NCBI GenBank assembly: GCA_030830595.1
Contig: JAURMS010000250.1
Span: 1 to 10,409, forward strand
Length of the DNA: 10,409 nucleotides
Direction of reading: 5' to 3'
DNA from: Gammaproteobacteria bacterium
GTDB taxonomy: Bacteria; Pseudomonadota; Gammaproteobacteria; Steroidobacterales; Steroidobacteraceae
Made by a program: the position numbers and the translations under genes
The notes under the pieces: generated by a model
What the model was told of the DNA's origin: nothing
Database searches by the model: none
The model's input: only the letters and a program-made list of their open reading frames with translations
Shown: piece after piece, positions 1 to 7,618 of the stretch
Layout of the letters: each line of letters starts with the position of its first letter
How positions within the stretch are numbered: the stretch's first letter is position 1

Positions 1-960
1 CAACACCACCGGCCGCTTGCCACCCTGGCGCGGCACGGGCGTACGAAAGGACGTCGGTTTGATCACCAGTACGTCGCAGGCAAGCTGGTCGATGACCCGC
101 TCCGCGGTATGGCCGATGAACAGGCGTTTGAGCCCGCTGCGCGAGACCGCGCCCATGACCACGAGGCCTGCATCCATCTCGCCGGCGAGCACCGGCAGGT
201 CGAGCGCGGGCAGGCCCGGCTGGAGATGCCGCCGGCGCGGCCCGACTCCGTGGGGCCGAAGCAGGGCATCGAAGGCCTTGCGGGTCTCCAGCAGGTGTCG
301 TTGCGCCAGGTCCACCGGCAGCGCCACCGGCTCCATGATGCCCCCGGTAGCCATCGGCGTGACCCGCGGATGGATGTGGGCCACGTGCAGCTGTCCCTTG
401 AACAGCGCCGCATAGTCGGCCGCCTCGGCCAGCAGTCGCTCATCGAGGCTGGCGGGCTTGGCGTGCGCATGCAGGGGATCGACGGCCGCCAGCACCTTCA
501 GCTTGTCATGCGGCCGGTCGTTCTTGACGAACAGCACCGGGCACGGACACAGTCGGATGAGCTGCCAATCGGTGTTGGTGAGCATGACCCGCGCCAGCCG
601 GCCGTGACGATGACTCTCGGACACCACCAGGTCGCTTTTCTCGCGCAGCACCTCGCGGACCAGGCTTTCGTGCACGGGGTAGTCCCAGCGCACCCTGATG
701 AACACCTCGATGCCCTCCGCCCTCAGGGGTGCGGCCAGTCTCTCCAGCTGGGCCTTGCGCACTTCGACCGCAGCAGCGATGTCCTTCTCCAGGGCCGCCG
801 GGTCGTAGAAGCGCTCGCCCGCCACGTAGGGGCTGTAGAAACTGTGAAAGAGGGTGATGCCCGCGCCGCTGCGCCTGGCGATGGCCGCTGCCTTCTCCGT
901 CGCCAGGGAGCGACGGGACGCCGGGTTCGCAATGGCAACCAGAATCCTTTGGGGCTTCAT
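1..960 (-). CDS. uspE: UspE-like tandem universal stress protein (3' end cut by window)
   Basis: The open frame starts at ATG 960 and runs without a stop to base 1, giving 320 residues. An AGGAAGGGA ribosome binding site lies 5 bases upstream. Two Usp domains are visible, about residues 1-148 and 154-302. Domain 1 starts with KPQRILVAI and contains SESHRHGRLARVMLTNT (114-130). Domain 2 has the typical ATP-loop-like motif MGAVSRSGLKRLFIGHTAER (269-288) and ends DVLVIKPTSFRTPVP. The KP-x-x-aromatic-x-TPV ending matches the UspE family, which is normally about 310-320 residues, so little is missing. UspE is a cytoplasmic nucleotide-binding stress protein linked in E. coli to DNA-damage tolerance, motility and aggregation. 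Its precise biochemical activity is not settled. The gene is divergent from the DUF2238 gene and appears unrelated to the operon further right. The family call is firm; the exact orthology is likely. Confidence 0.9.
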   Translation of the reverse strand, partial: MKPQRILVAIANPASRRSLATEKAAAIARRSGAGITLFHSFYSPYVAGERFYDPAALEKDIAAAVEVRKAQLERLAAPLRAEGIEVFIRVRWDYPVHESLVREVLREKSDLVVSESHRHGRLARVMLTNTDWQLIRLCPCPVLFVKNDRPHDKLKVLAAVDPLHAHAKPASLDERLLAEAADYAALFKGQLHVAHIHPRVTPMATGGIMEPVALPVDLAQRHLLETRKAFDALLRPHGVGPRRRHLQPGLPALDLPVLAGEMDAGLVVMGAVSRSGLKRLFIGHTAERVIDQLACDVLVIKPTSFRTPVPRQGGKRPVVL

Positions 961-998
961 GGGGTCCCTTCCTGTTGGTACTTATTCGCTTCTTGCAG

Positions 999-1017
999 CC
1001 TAACGCGACAGGTTAGG
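999..1017. promoter_or_regulatory. Inverted repeat CCTAAC-N7-GTTAGG in divergent promoter region
   Basis: A perfect 6-base inverted repeat (arms 999-1004 and 1012-1017, spacer GCGACAG) lies in the 104-base gap between the divergent uspE-like and DUF2238 genes, 39 bases from the uspE start. It is placed where an operator or a promoter-overlapping dyad would be. No regulator family is recognised from the half-site, and it does not match the FNR consensus. No T-run follows on either strand, so a terminator is unlikely. Clear -35/-10 boxes could not be assigned in this gap. Confidence 0.3.
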
Positions 1018-1064
1018 ATCGGGCATCGGCGAAAGCCCCTAGCCCGGAGTGGCGACTACCTAGC

Positions 1065-1745
1065 ATGGACCAGGCGCAAGCCAAGCCAGGGACTCGTGGA
1101 CAGGCGGCCTACCCCTTGGCGTTGCTGGCCGTGTTCTGCGTGCTGTGGGTGGGGCTGGCCATCGACCCCTTGTTCCGCCAGGACTGGCTGCTGGAGAACC
1201 TGCTGGTGATCATCGCCGTGCCGGGGCTGGTGCTGGCCTGGCGCCGCTGGCCATTCTCCAACCTGACCTACACCTGCCTGTTCGTGTTCCTGGTCTTTCA
1301 CGAAATCGGCTCTCATTACACCTATTCGCTGGTGCCCTACGACGCCTGGTGGCACACCCTCACCGGCCGATCGCTTGACGAACTGCTGGGTTTCGAGCGC
1401 AACCACTACGACCGGCTGGTGCACTTTCTCTACGGCCTGCTGGTGACCCCGGCAGCGGTCGAGTTGTTCGGGCATTACGGCCGCTATCCACGCACCTGGG
1501 CTTTCCTGTTCCCGCTCTTTTTCGTCACCGCCCACTCCGTGATCTACGAACTCGTCGAGTGGGCAGCCGCGTCGGTCTTCGGCGGCGAACTGGGGGTCGC
1601 CTACCTGGGCACCCAGGGCGACGTGTGGGATGCGCAGAAGGACATGGCGCTGGCGCTTGTCGGGACGTTACTGGCCTTGATGGCATTGAGCGCTGCCGGA
1701 AAACTCCCAACGGATGCTGCCGAGACCGCGCCCCTTACTGAATAA
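1065..1745 (+). CDS. yjdF: YjdF family (DUF2238) inner-membrane protein
   Basis: This 226-residue protein is very hydrophobic, with about six membrane segments (roughly 15-33, 42-59, 66-80, 118-135, 144-162 and 195-212). Conserved polar blocks typical of DUF2238/YjdF are present: HEIGSHYTYSLVPYD (79-93), RNHYDRLVHFLYG (112-124), YELVEW (161-166) and GTQGDVWDAQKDM (182-194). The length fits the family, since E. coli YjdF is just over 200 residues. The molecular function is unknown; the conserved His, Glu and Asp residues facing the membrane could suggest a transporter or metal site, but this is inference. The start at 1065 has only a weak GGAG (1046-1049), 15 bases upstream and rather far. The next plausible starts would remove the first helix. 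Its stop lies inside the last codons of the convergent 410-aa gene, an 11-base overlap. Confidence 0.85.
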   Translation: MDQAQAKPGTRGQAAYPLALLAVFCVLWVGLAIDPLFRQDWLLENLLVIIAVPGLVLAWRRWPFSNLTYTCLFVFLVFHEIGSHYTYSLVPYDAWWHTLTGRSLDELLGFERNHYDRLVHFLYGLLVTPAAVELFGHYGRYPRTWAFLFPLFFVTAHSVIYELVEWAAASVFGGELGVAYLGTQGDVWDAQKDMALALVGTLLALMALSAAGKLPTDAAETAPLTE

Positions 1746-2967
1746 ACTTATTGCGCAACTGCTTGACGGCCTTCTCAACTTCCTTTGGCTTGCGCTGTTC
1801 CTGGGCAGACCTGGCCTGCTCAAACCACTTGCCATCAGCCTTCGCGAAAGCCTCGCCAACGTCCCTGCCAGCCAAAGCGATGAGCCTGCCAAATTCTTGC
1901 GGGACATCAAGCTCCTTGTCTCGCGCAAACAAGTCCGACTGGACGGACTTCAGGGGAAGTTCCAGCAGGATCGCTTCCCGATCTTTGGTCTCCTCGCCAT
2001 CAACTACCCGAAACAGGAACCTCGCAGCGAAAGTCTGGCCACGGTTGGCGGTCGCGCTTTGACTGACTTGACTTGTCTCGATAAAACGCAACTCATCCAC
2101 CACCAGGATCATCGAGCGGTCGGCGGCCGGTGGCTTGAAATCGATCGTAGCCCTACGATCCGAGATGCTGAGAACCAGCTTTTGCGAAGCCGAGCTCGCC
2201 CCAAATGGCACGACTGGGATATTGAGCCCTTTGGCCACTTGCCATTCGAGGGTCGAGGCGGCGCGGTAGGGCAACTGCTCGATCACCCTCGCCTGGTCCG
2301 CGTTGGATGCATACTGCTGCAACAGCTCCCGCGCACTGGGGGATAATTCGACTGGTGCAACGCGCAGCCAGACTGACTTTTCCCGGATCTGCAACTTTGA
2401 CGCCTCGTCGGTCCACTTGGCGACAATATCCTCCATCTCTTCCGCCGGCCCTGGATTGACGAGCATTCTGGCGAAGATCCTTGCCCTGCCCTCTGGAGTC
2501 TGGTTCGGATCCTGGACCGTCGCATACTTCACGGATACCGGAATATTGTTGACGATGCGCTGTCTTGAGTTTTGTTGTGAGACATTCACTACAAGCACTG
2601 CGGCTTCAATCGTATAAATCTCAACGGCGACTTCGTCAACCCGCCGATAGTCCACATAGTCGGAGATAACGGAAAAAAACAGCACATAGGAGTCCTGCAG
2701 ATAATCGGCACCCGCAGGCACGAATCGCAGGTCTTGACGTTGCAGCAATGCAGACTCCAGTGAACGCTGCAGTCGCAGGGACAGTTGGTCAGCCATTTCC
2801 GGATCTAATTCGCCAGCCTTCACGATGTTGGGTGCCAGTTGCCCAACTTGATCGGAAGGCGCAAGGAAACCCCATCCTCCCCAGGCGATGGGAGTCGGCT
2901 CTGCGACGACTGCGTGAGGAACGACCAGCAGAAACAGGCTGGCTGCCAACAGAGGCAATTTATTCAT
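1735..2967 (-). CDS. Exported protein of unknown function, last gene of envelope operon
   Basis: This gene encodes 410 residues. The frame is open upstream to 3111, but ATG 2967 is chosen because it gives a clean signal peptide (MNKLPLLAAS, hydrophobic LFLLVV, cleavage likely after AVVA at 22). It also forms an ATGA overlap with the upstream lipoprotein stop. The mature protein is mixed alpha/beta. Residues 55-150 contain a helix followed by strands around VLFFSVISDY (95-104) and EAAVLVVNVS (121-130), a pattern reminiscent of CsgG/TolB-N-like domains. Residues 260-345 form a second strand-rich region, and residues 350-410 form a charged helical tail rich in Lys, Glu and Gln. No catalytic motif and no cysteine is seen. 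No family is recognised with confidence. Its place at the end of the operon suggests a periplasmic component of the same system. It overlaps the end of the convergent DUF2238 gene by 11 bases. Confidence 0.8.
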   Translation of the reverse strand: MNKLPLLAASLFLLVVPHAVVAEPTPIAWGGWGFLAPSDQVGQLAPNIVKAGELDPEMADQLSLRLQRSLESALLQRQDLRFVPAGADYLQDSYVLFFSVISDYVDYRRVDEVAVEIYTIEAAVLVVNVSQQNSRQRIVNNIPVSVKYATVQDPNQTPEGRARIFARMLVNPGPAEEMEDIVAKWTDEASKLQIREKSVWLRVAPVELSPSARELLQQYASNADQARVIEQLPYRAASTLEWQVAKGLNIPVVPFGASSASQKLVLSISDRRATIDFKPPAADRSMILVVDELRFIETSQVSQSATANRGQTFAARFLFRVVDGEETKDREAILLELPLKSVQSDLFARDKELDVPQEFGRLIALAGRDVGEAFAKADGKWFEQARSAQEQRKPKEVEKAVKQLRNKFIQ

Positions 2968-3368
2968 CGCTGGTACAACCCGGTGGGACGAACCGGCTGA
3001 CGACAGGACTGCGGGCTGTAGTCGAGTATCTGGCCATCCTTGATGTAGAAAAGGTGATGACAGGCGTTCAATGACGCGCTGCACTCGGCGAAGGCAGCCC
3101 CTGAAACCCAATTACCCGCACCTACCGAACCATCCAGAGCCGTGCAATTGGTTGGAGTAAACATACGGGAGTAATTGCGTATCTCGATGCCAGAATCTGT
3201 TCGGGTTCGAACCATGCGGCTACCAGTCAAGCCGGGATGCACCTCCAACGCCGCCAGTGGCAGGCCTTTCCAACTGGGAGTTGCACACCCTGCCAACACC
3301 AACACGGCCAACATCAGGCCAGCCGCTGCCACGCACTTCCTCGCCGACATGAGCATGCTTGATTTCAT
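2964..3368 (-). CDS. Small outer-membrane lipoprotein with four mature cysteines
   Basis: This 134-residue protein has a lipoprotein signal: basic N-terminus, hydrophobic stretch and lipobox LAGC with Cys28 as the lipidation site. Ala at +2 predicts sorting to the outer membrane. The mature part has four further cysteines (75, 96, 103 and 122) that could form two disulfides, and no recognised domain. The start at 3368 overlaps the CHASE2 stop as ATGA (3365-3368), and an AAGGG lies about 9 bases upstream. In-frame ATGs at 3356 and 3350 would also leave a usable signal. The stop overlaps the start of the 410-aa gene, again as ATGA, so the gene is translationally coupled on both sides. Function is unknown; it is likely the outer-membrane-anchored member of the envelope system. 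Confidence 0.82.
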   Translation of the reverse strand: MKSSMLMSARKCVAAAGLMLAVLVLAGCATPSWKGLPLAALEVHPGLTGSRMVRTRTDSGIEIRNYSRMFTPTNCTALDGSVGAGNWVSGAAFAECSASLNACHHLFYIKDGQILDYSPQSCRQPVRPTGLYQR

Positions 3369-5014
3369 TTTTCAGTACCCTTGTATTCAGAATCACCGGC
3401 CACGCGGACCGACCAGTCAACCAATTCACGCGCGACGTCCAGGACTTGGACGGTTACGATGCGGCGGAACATCGGGTCGCTTGGCAACCAGGTCATGCCC
3501 GTATTGAAAAACCTTGCCGAAATGGACCCGGGCGCTGACCTGCTGATCAATGCCTGTATCTCTTCTTTCCTGGCATCACTGACCGCACCACAATAAAAAT
3601 CCATCCCTTTCAGGCTGTCCGCGACCAATGAGCCCCCTTCTACGATGGACTCCAACTTGATCAGGTGTTTCCATCCAAAGACCTCCAGCAGGACGTACGG
3701 CAGCTCCTCGGAAAGACCGGTTGTGTCTGCGCCCGGGTGGATTCCGATTACCACGCAATTTGGTTGGCCCTCATCCACCTGCTCCCTGAACCCCCGATAT
3801 GCACTGCCCCACCTCTTGGCCAGCGCTCCGGAAATCTCGATGCTGGCAAAAACGCCGAGCATGATCCCCATGGGGTAGGCCACGTCGATCAACAGGTTTG
3901 CATAACTGGCGGCTACGAGGCAGACCGCGCCGAGCGAGAACTCGATGACCACGAAGGATATTTCCAACACGTCATCTTCCACCCCGAGGTAGCGGGCGAG
4001 CAGTAACCCCCACGCCGCTGCCAAACACAGCAGGAATTCTGCCCATGACGGCACCAGGCGCAACCAGGTACCACTCAGGGCGTCGTCCACGGCGGTCGCC
4101 AGGATCTCGTTCGAATCCTGCAACTTGGTGACGGCGGTAGGGATGACCTGACCTACACCCGGGGCAGACACACCAATTACTACGAACTTTCCTGATAACG
4201 AACCCCGTCCCTCACCACTCAGCAAGTAATCACCAAGGGAAATTCGCTGGTAGCCACCCCGCTTGTTGCGCCAGTTGAGGGCAAAGGTATCTGGCAAGGG
4301 TTTTGCCTCGAATCCTGCAGCCTGGATGGCGGACGACACCATGGATGGCAGTACCCAACCGTTATAAATGGGTTGGTACTGATAACGACGAAGGATCCCG
4401 TCCTGGTCTGGTTCGTTATTCGTTACCCCGAGACGATCCAGCATACCGGATAGCCCCGGGAGGATTGCAGCCAGCGTTGCTTCCGGATTGCCACCGCCCT
4501 CCGCCGGGACGGCACCAGGAAGACTCGACAGCGTCAGGCTGCTCTCGTCATCATTGTCGGGATCCAAGCGGATCAGCGGATAAACGACCTTGTCACTGGT
4601 AGAGGCAACGTAATCCAGAAGCGCATCACCGTCGGGGTTGGACAGATCCGGATCCGAGATCATCACATTGAAGAGTACGGCAGAGGGATCCTCCGCAAGG
4701 ATCGACTCAAGGGCCTCGGCGTGTACCTCTCTCGGCCATGGCCACCGACCATAATCGGGTGCCAATAGCGCCAAGGAGCGTTCATCGATATCCAGGATGA
4801 TGATGGATTCAGAGGCTACAGGACTGGAAAAGCGGCCCTGCAGGATGGCGTCATCCGCCCCACCAAGCGCCACTCCTGATACCAGTGCCTCCAGCAGGTG
4901 GAGCACGGAGAACGCCGTCGCGATGACTGCCGCAACGATAGGGGTCAGGTTCTCGTAGCGAAACGCCAGAGAGGCTAATACAGTTTGCGGACCGGTGCGC
5001 CAACGTGCAGCCAT
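3365..5014 (-). CDS. CHASE2-domain membrane sensor with unrecognised cytoplasmic C-terminal domain
   Basis: This 549-residue protein has an N-terminal helix (about 25-47), an extracytoplasmic CHASE2 domain (about 60-320), three further membrane helices (about 324-340, 350-372 and 378-396) and a C-terminal domain of about 150 residues predicted to be cytoplasmic. CHASE2 hallmarks are IIILDIDERS (71-80), GRWPWPREVHAEAL (89-102), DGILRR (205-210), RISLGDYLLSG (257-267) and LSGKFVVIGVSAPG (273-286). CHASE2 normally feeds a cyclase, kinase or similar output, through a three-helix hairpin as seen here. The C-terminus shows no GGDEF, cyclase, kinase or phosphatase motif. It reads as a small alpha/beta domain starting NCVVIGIHPGADTTGL (419-434). 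The usual Asp of the VLFDV strand is Asn (FNV, 115-117). The start at 5014 has a poor ribosome binding site, 23 bases after the M48 stop. CHASE2 identity is firm; output is unknown. Confidence 0.88.
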   Translation of the reverse strand: MAARWRTGPQTVLASLAFRYENLTPIVAAVIATAFSVLHLLEALVSGVALGGADDAILQGRFSSPVASESIIILDIDERSLALLAPDYGRWPWPREVHAEALESILAEDPSAVLFNVMISDPDLSNPDGDALLDYVASTSDKVVYPLIRLDPDNDDESSLTLSSLPGAVPAEGGGNPEATLAAILPGLSGMLDRLGVTNNEPDQDGILRRYQYQPIYNGWVLPSMVSSAIQAAGFEAKPLPDTFALNWRNKRGGYQRISLGDYLLSGEGRGSLSGKFVVIGVSAPGVGQVIPTAVTKLQDSNEILATAVDDALSGTWLRLVPSWAEFLLCLAAAWGLLLARYLGVEDDVLEISFVVIEFSLGAVCLVAASYANLLIDVAYPMGIMLGVFASIEISGALAKRWGSAYRGFREQVDEGQPNCVVIGIHPGADTTGLSEELPYVLLEVFGWKHLIKLESIVEGGSLVADSLKGMDFYCGAVSDARKEEIQALISRSAPGSISARFFNTGMTWLPSDPMFRRIVTVQVLDVARELVDWSVRVAGDSEYKGTEK

Positions 5015-5037
5015 GGGACCGGATCAGCTCTTAAAGC

Positions 5038-5796
5038 TCACAGGCGGGCGCGAAAGTTTCCAAACCGGGGTGCCCGGGAGGTCATTCCCTTGCCAGGCGG
5101 CAGGTCGGCGATGCCCGCGTTGACCAGCTGATCGATTCTCTGGGTGGGCTGGGGATGAGTCGCGAACAGCCACTCCGCCTTCCCATCGCCTCCATCCACA
5201 TTGGCGAGGGTATCGAGCACACCAAGGGCCGCCGCAGGGTCGTATCCAGCCCGGGTCATGATTTCGACACCCAACCGGTCGGCCTCAAACTCCGCAGATT
5301 TATCCAGGCCCCGCGCATAGATCTGGGCGCTCGCACCGGCCAGGTCCTTGAGACTTCCGTCGCCCATGGACTCCAGCGCGGTATTGGCCTTGGCCGCAAG
5401 CCTTTGCCGTTGCACCACCTTGTAATGATGCTTGCGGGCCACATGGGCAATCTCATGACTCAGCACATAGGCCAATTCGTCTTCATTGGAAATCAGCCTG
5501 GCCATTCCGCGAGTCACCAGAATTACGCCGCCCGGCAACGCGAACGCATTGACGTGATCCGACTCGATCAAGCCAAACCGCCACCGGTAGGGCAATTGCA
5601 GGCCGGCCGCAATACCGTTGCCTACCAGGTTCAGGTACTCCTGAACCGCCGCGTCCTTCACCAGGGGCGCCGCCGCAAGAATCTTGGCCGCCGCTGCATT
5701 ACCCACGTTTTCTTCGTCGGTCGCCGCAAAAGCAGCCTGCCCGGAAAAGCAAATCAACGAGACCATCAGCAAGGACAGCGCCATCCCCTTGACCAT
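5038..5796 (-). CDS. Periplasmic M48-family zinc metalloprotease
   Basis: This 252-residue protein is an M48 peptidase. It has a signal peptide (cleavage near AAFA at 21-24), the zinc and catalytic motif HEIAH (114-118), and the third ligand in EFEAD (Glu169, Asp173). The downstream FATHPQPTQRI block (211-221) is typical of BepA/LoiP-type proteases. It is short, with no TPR domain of the kind BepA has, and no lipobox like LoiP, so it is probably a soluble periplasmic enzyme. Relatives degrade misassembled outer-membrane proteins or lipoproteins. The frame is open to 5865, but ATG 5796 is chosen because it gives a proper signal peptide, sits 7 bases after the SH3 gene stop and has GAGG 5 bases upstream. 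The upstream extension would overlap the SH3 gene and spoil the signal. Pairing with the SH3 protein suggests joint function in envelope quality control or maturation of operon partners. Confidence 0.9.
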   Translation of the reverse strand: MVKGMALSLLMVSLICFSGQAAFAATDEENVGNAAAAKILAAAPLVKDAAVQEYLNLVGNGIAAGLQLPYRWRFGLIESDHVNAFALPGGVILVTRGMARLISNEDELAYVLSHEIAHVARKHHYKVVQRQRLAAKANTALESMGDGSLKDLAGASAQIYARGLDKSAEFEADRLGVEIMTRAGYDPAAALGVLDTLANVDGGDGKAEWLFATHPQPTQRIDQLVNAGIADLPPGKGMTSRAPRFGNFRARL

Positions 5797-5803
5797 CCTG
5801 CCC

Positions 5804-6373
5804 TCACCAATCGTCACTGGGTTTCTCCTTCGGCTTGGGCGCCTGGCCAGAGGGCGTGCCACCATTACCTTGAGGCGACTGGGGCTCGGCCGGCGCCACC
5901 GGGGCCGCAGAAAGCGGCGTGATCTTCCTGGCGATCAGCCCGCCCGCAGTTCGGAACTGGTCGACCTCTGCCGTAGCGGGGGCGAACTCCAGCATCGCGG
6001 CCAGTTGTCGCTCGTCGGGTTCCGCATCCAGAAACTCACCGCGACTCATACCCCTCGCGGCGGAACTGGCGACAATGTTGCCTTTAGATAAACGTCCTGT
6101 ATCGATGCCCACCTTCCCGCCGGCACTGGCACCAAACTGCAAGGATGTAACCTTGACCCAGCCTACCTGGCCTGCGGCTTTGACACGAACCCAAAAGCCC
6201 TTCCGCTCCAGGACCTCAGCAGTTGCGCCCGCCTTGACCGTTGCAACTTTCTGGGTACCTCCCTCCGAAGCCAGCAGATCAGAGTCGAGTTTGAAGACCT
6301 GCGAAAATGCGGGGGCACTTATCAACAGCGCCGCAATCGCCGACACCCAGCAAAGATGACCTCTACCAGTCAT
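5804..6373 (-). CDS. Periplasmic SH3-domain protein paired with the M48 protease
   Basis: This 189-residue protein has a signal peptide (cleavage near PAFS|Q at 24-25) and a bacterial SH3 domain at about 27-81 (VKAGATAEVLERKGFWVRV then GQVGWVKVTSL). A second conserved-looking block follows (about 91-153), with GNIVASSAARGMSRGEF and a region predicted helical. The last 35 residues are a Pro/Gly/Lys-rich tail ending SDDW. SH3 proteins with such a post-SH3 block are, from memory, often encoded beside M48 proteases. Bacterial SH3 domains often bind peptidoglycan or protein partners. The frame is open to 6502, but ATG 6373 gives the clean signal peptide and overlaps the FlgT-like stop by 11 bases. 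The ribosome binding site is only a purine-rich lysine-codon stretch inside the upstream gene, implying coupling. The C-terminal DDW matches that of the upstream gene product. Confidence 0.85.
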   Translation of the reverse strand: MTGRGHLCWVSAIAALLISAPAFSQVFKLDSDLLASEGGTQKVATVKAGATAEVLERKGFWVRVKAAGQVGWVKVTSLQFGASAGGKVGIDTGRLSKGNIVASSAARGMSRGEFLDAEPDERQLAAMLEFAPATAEVDQFRTAGGLIARKITPLSAAPVAPAEPQSPQGNGGTPSGQAPKPKEKPSDDW

Positions 6374-7616
6374 CGTTGCTCTCGTTCTTCTTCTTGCCCT
6401 TGACGGCCTCCTGAAGCTTGTCAGCCTGCTCACGAAACTCCGCAACAGCCTCCTCAAGGCTGAGTTGCAATGGGCGGGCAATGAGCGCGCCGGCAGGCGC
6501 ATTCAAGGGCAATTCCCCTTCAAGGAGGCTCGCCGTCGAGGTCCGGTCGGTGACTGACTGGATCCGCACCACAGCTATCTGTACTTCCTCTGGTCCCAGC
6601 GGTTCACCGGTGTAGGGATCGGTCATTTCAAAACCAGCAGCGTGAATGGCGTACTTGCTGCCTACTGAGACGTTCTGCCCGCCCTCGTTCAGCGTGACTG
6701 AGGTCGGGCGCGCAGCCACCACCACCATAGGATAGATCGATCCCGAAATACGCCGCCCCAACTGGCTACCAACCTTGGCAGCGATGTCGGCCAGGCCACG
6801 ACCCGCAGTGGCAGATCTTTTTCCAGACTCGGTCAGGGCAAACTTCACCTGACCCGTGTCAACGTCAACCACCCTAAGGTCCACCGCCAGATTGACTTCC
6901 AGGGTTTCCATCTGACGGCCGGTCACACGCGTCCGCGTGTACTGCCGAGCATCAAACGCCCGCACATGGGCCAGCACCACGTAGTCTGCGATGATCCCCT
7001 GAGCGGCCCGCAGCGACTGCGAAATTGGGACATCCGGCGCCGCAAGCTTGGCCAGTTCAACGTCCCTGGCACCTCCGCCGAGGTTATCTATGACCGCAAA
7101 CCTCCGCGTCTGCACCAGCGAGGACTCCAGCGCCGCGGACATTCCCCGGGCAAATTCCAGGGCGTCCGGATCCCTCGCGAGGGTCGATTCCACCGATAAC
7201 GGAAAAATAGCCAGCTTGAGGCGATCGATCTGGGCTGCTGGCTCGTAAGTCGGTATCTGAGCTTCGATTTCTACAAACACTCGCCCCGAGGCCGTGTCAT
7301 CGCCCTGACCTAAAATCCTGTAGGCATGAATTATGCCTTTCGTTTGCGACCGTACGTCCTTCTCGAAATTCTTCTCAGCGCGATACTCTGTATTGGATTG
7401 GTACACCTCGCGCGTAAGCCGGGTACTCGAGGCGATCCGCTCCCCGCACACCTGCGCGATGGCGATCTTCAGTGCGTCTTCCAGCGCCGCACCCTCATCC
7501 TGACCGAAGCCACGTGCCTCCACGGTGGTGTACACCACCTCTGCCGAGACAGGTCTAATCACAGCGCTAAGGCAAACAACTCCCAGCAGAGACACCAGCC
7601 ATTCCGTGGCTTTCAC
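6363..7616 (-). CDS. FlgT-like three-domain exported protein (GTG start)
   Basis: This 417-residue protein has a signal peptide (cleavage likely near PVSA at 22-25). Three regions follow. Region 1 (26-125) resembles FlgT_N/LPP20: ARGFGQDEGAALEDALKIAI then GRVFVEIEAQIP. Region 2 (about 132-290) resembles CsgG/TolB-N/FlgT middle domains: LKLAIFPLSVES, an Arg-Arg-Phe-Ala-Val-Ile strand, ADYVVLAHVRAF and LRVVDVDTGQVKFALTESG. Region 3 (about 295-382) resembles FlgT_C, with VSVGSKYAIHAAG and ITDP-like MTDPYTGEPLG. A lysine-rich tail ends NDDW. FlgT forms the H ring of sodium-driven flagellar motors, but no flagellar gene is nearby, so only the fold is claimed. The start is GTG, 2 bases after the upstream stop, with GGGGGA 9 bases away. 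There is a single mature cysteine (57). Domain assignment rests on pattern recall, not on a search. Confidence 0.82.
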   Translation of the reverse strand: MKATEWLVSLLGVVCLSAVIRPVSAEVVYTTVEARGFGQDEGAALEDALKIAIAQVCGERIASSTRLTREVYQSNTEYRAEKNFEKDVRSQTKGIIHAYRILGQGDDTASGRVFVEIEAQIPTYEPAAQIDRLKLAIFPLSVESTLARDPDALEFARGMSAALESSLVQTRRFAVIDNLGGGARDVELAKLAAPDVPISQSLRAAQGIIADYVVLAHVRAFDARQYTRTRVTGRQMETLEVNLAVDLRVVDVDTGQVKFALTESGKRSATAGRGLADIAAKVGSQLGRRISGSIYPMVVVAARPTSVTLNEGGQNVSVGSKYAIHAAGFEMTDPYTGEPLGPEEVQIAVVRIQSVTDRTSTASLLEGELPLNAPAGALIARPLQLSLEEAVAEFREQADKLQEAVKGKKKNESNDDW

Positions 7617-7618
7617 GG

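Noticed and set aside
109..1209. A 366-codon plus-strand open frame
   Set aside because: It is antisense to the uspE-like gene, has a composition typical of a shadow frame in G+C-rich DNA and no recognisable domain. It also runs into the real DUF2238 gene.
1714..2346. A 210-codon plus-strand open frame
   Set aside because: It is antisense to the 410-aa exported protein, which has a signal peptide, coupled start and coherent sequence. The plus frame has none of these.
5155..5922. A 255-codon plus-strand open frame
   Set aside because: It is antisense to the M48 protease, whose HEIAH and EFEAD motifs prove the minus strand is the coding one.
6363..7616. Assigning flgT, csgG or a curli/flagellar role
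   Set aside because: No flagellar or curli genes are present, and similarity is only at the domain-pattern level, so no symbol is given.
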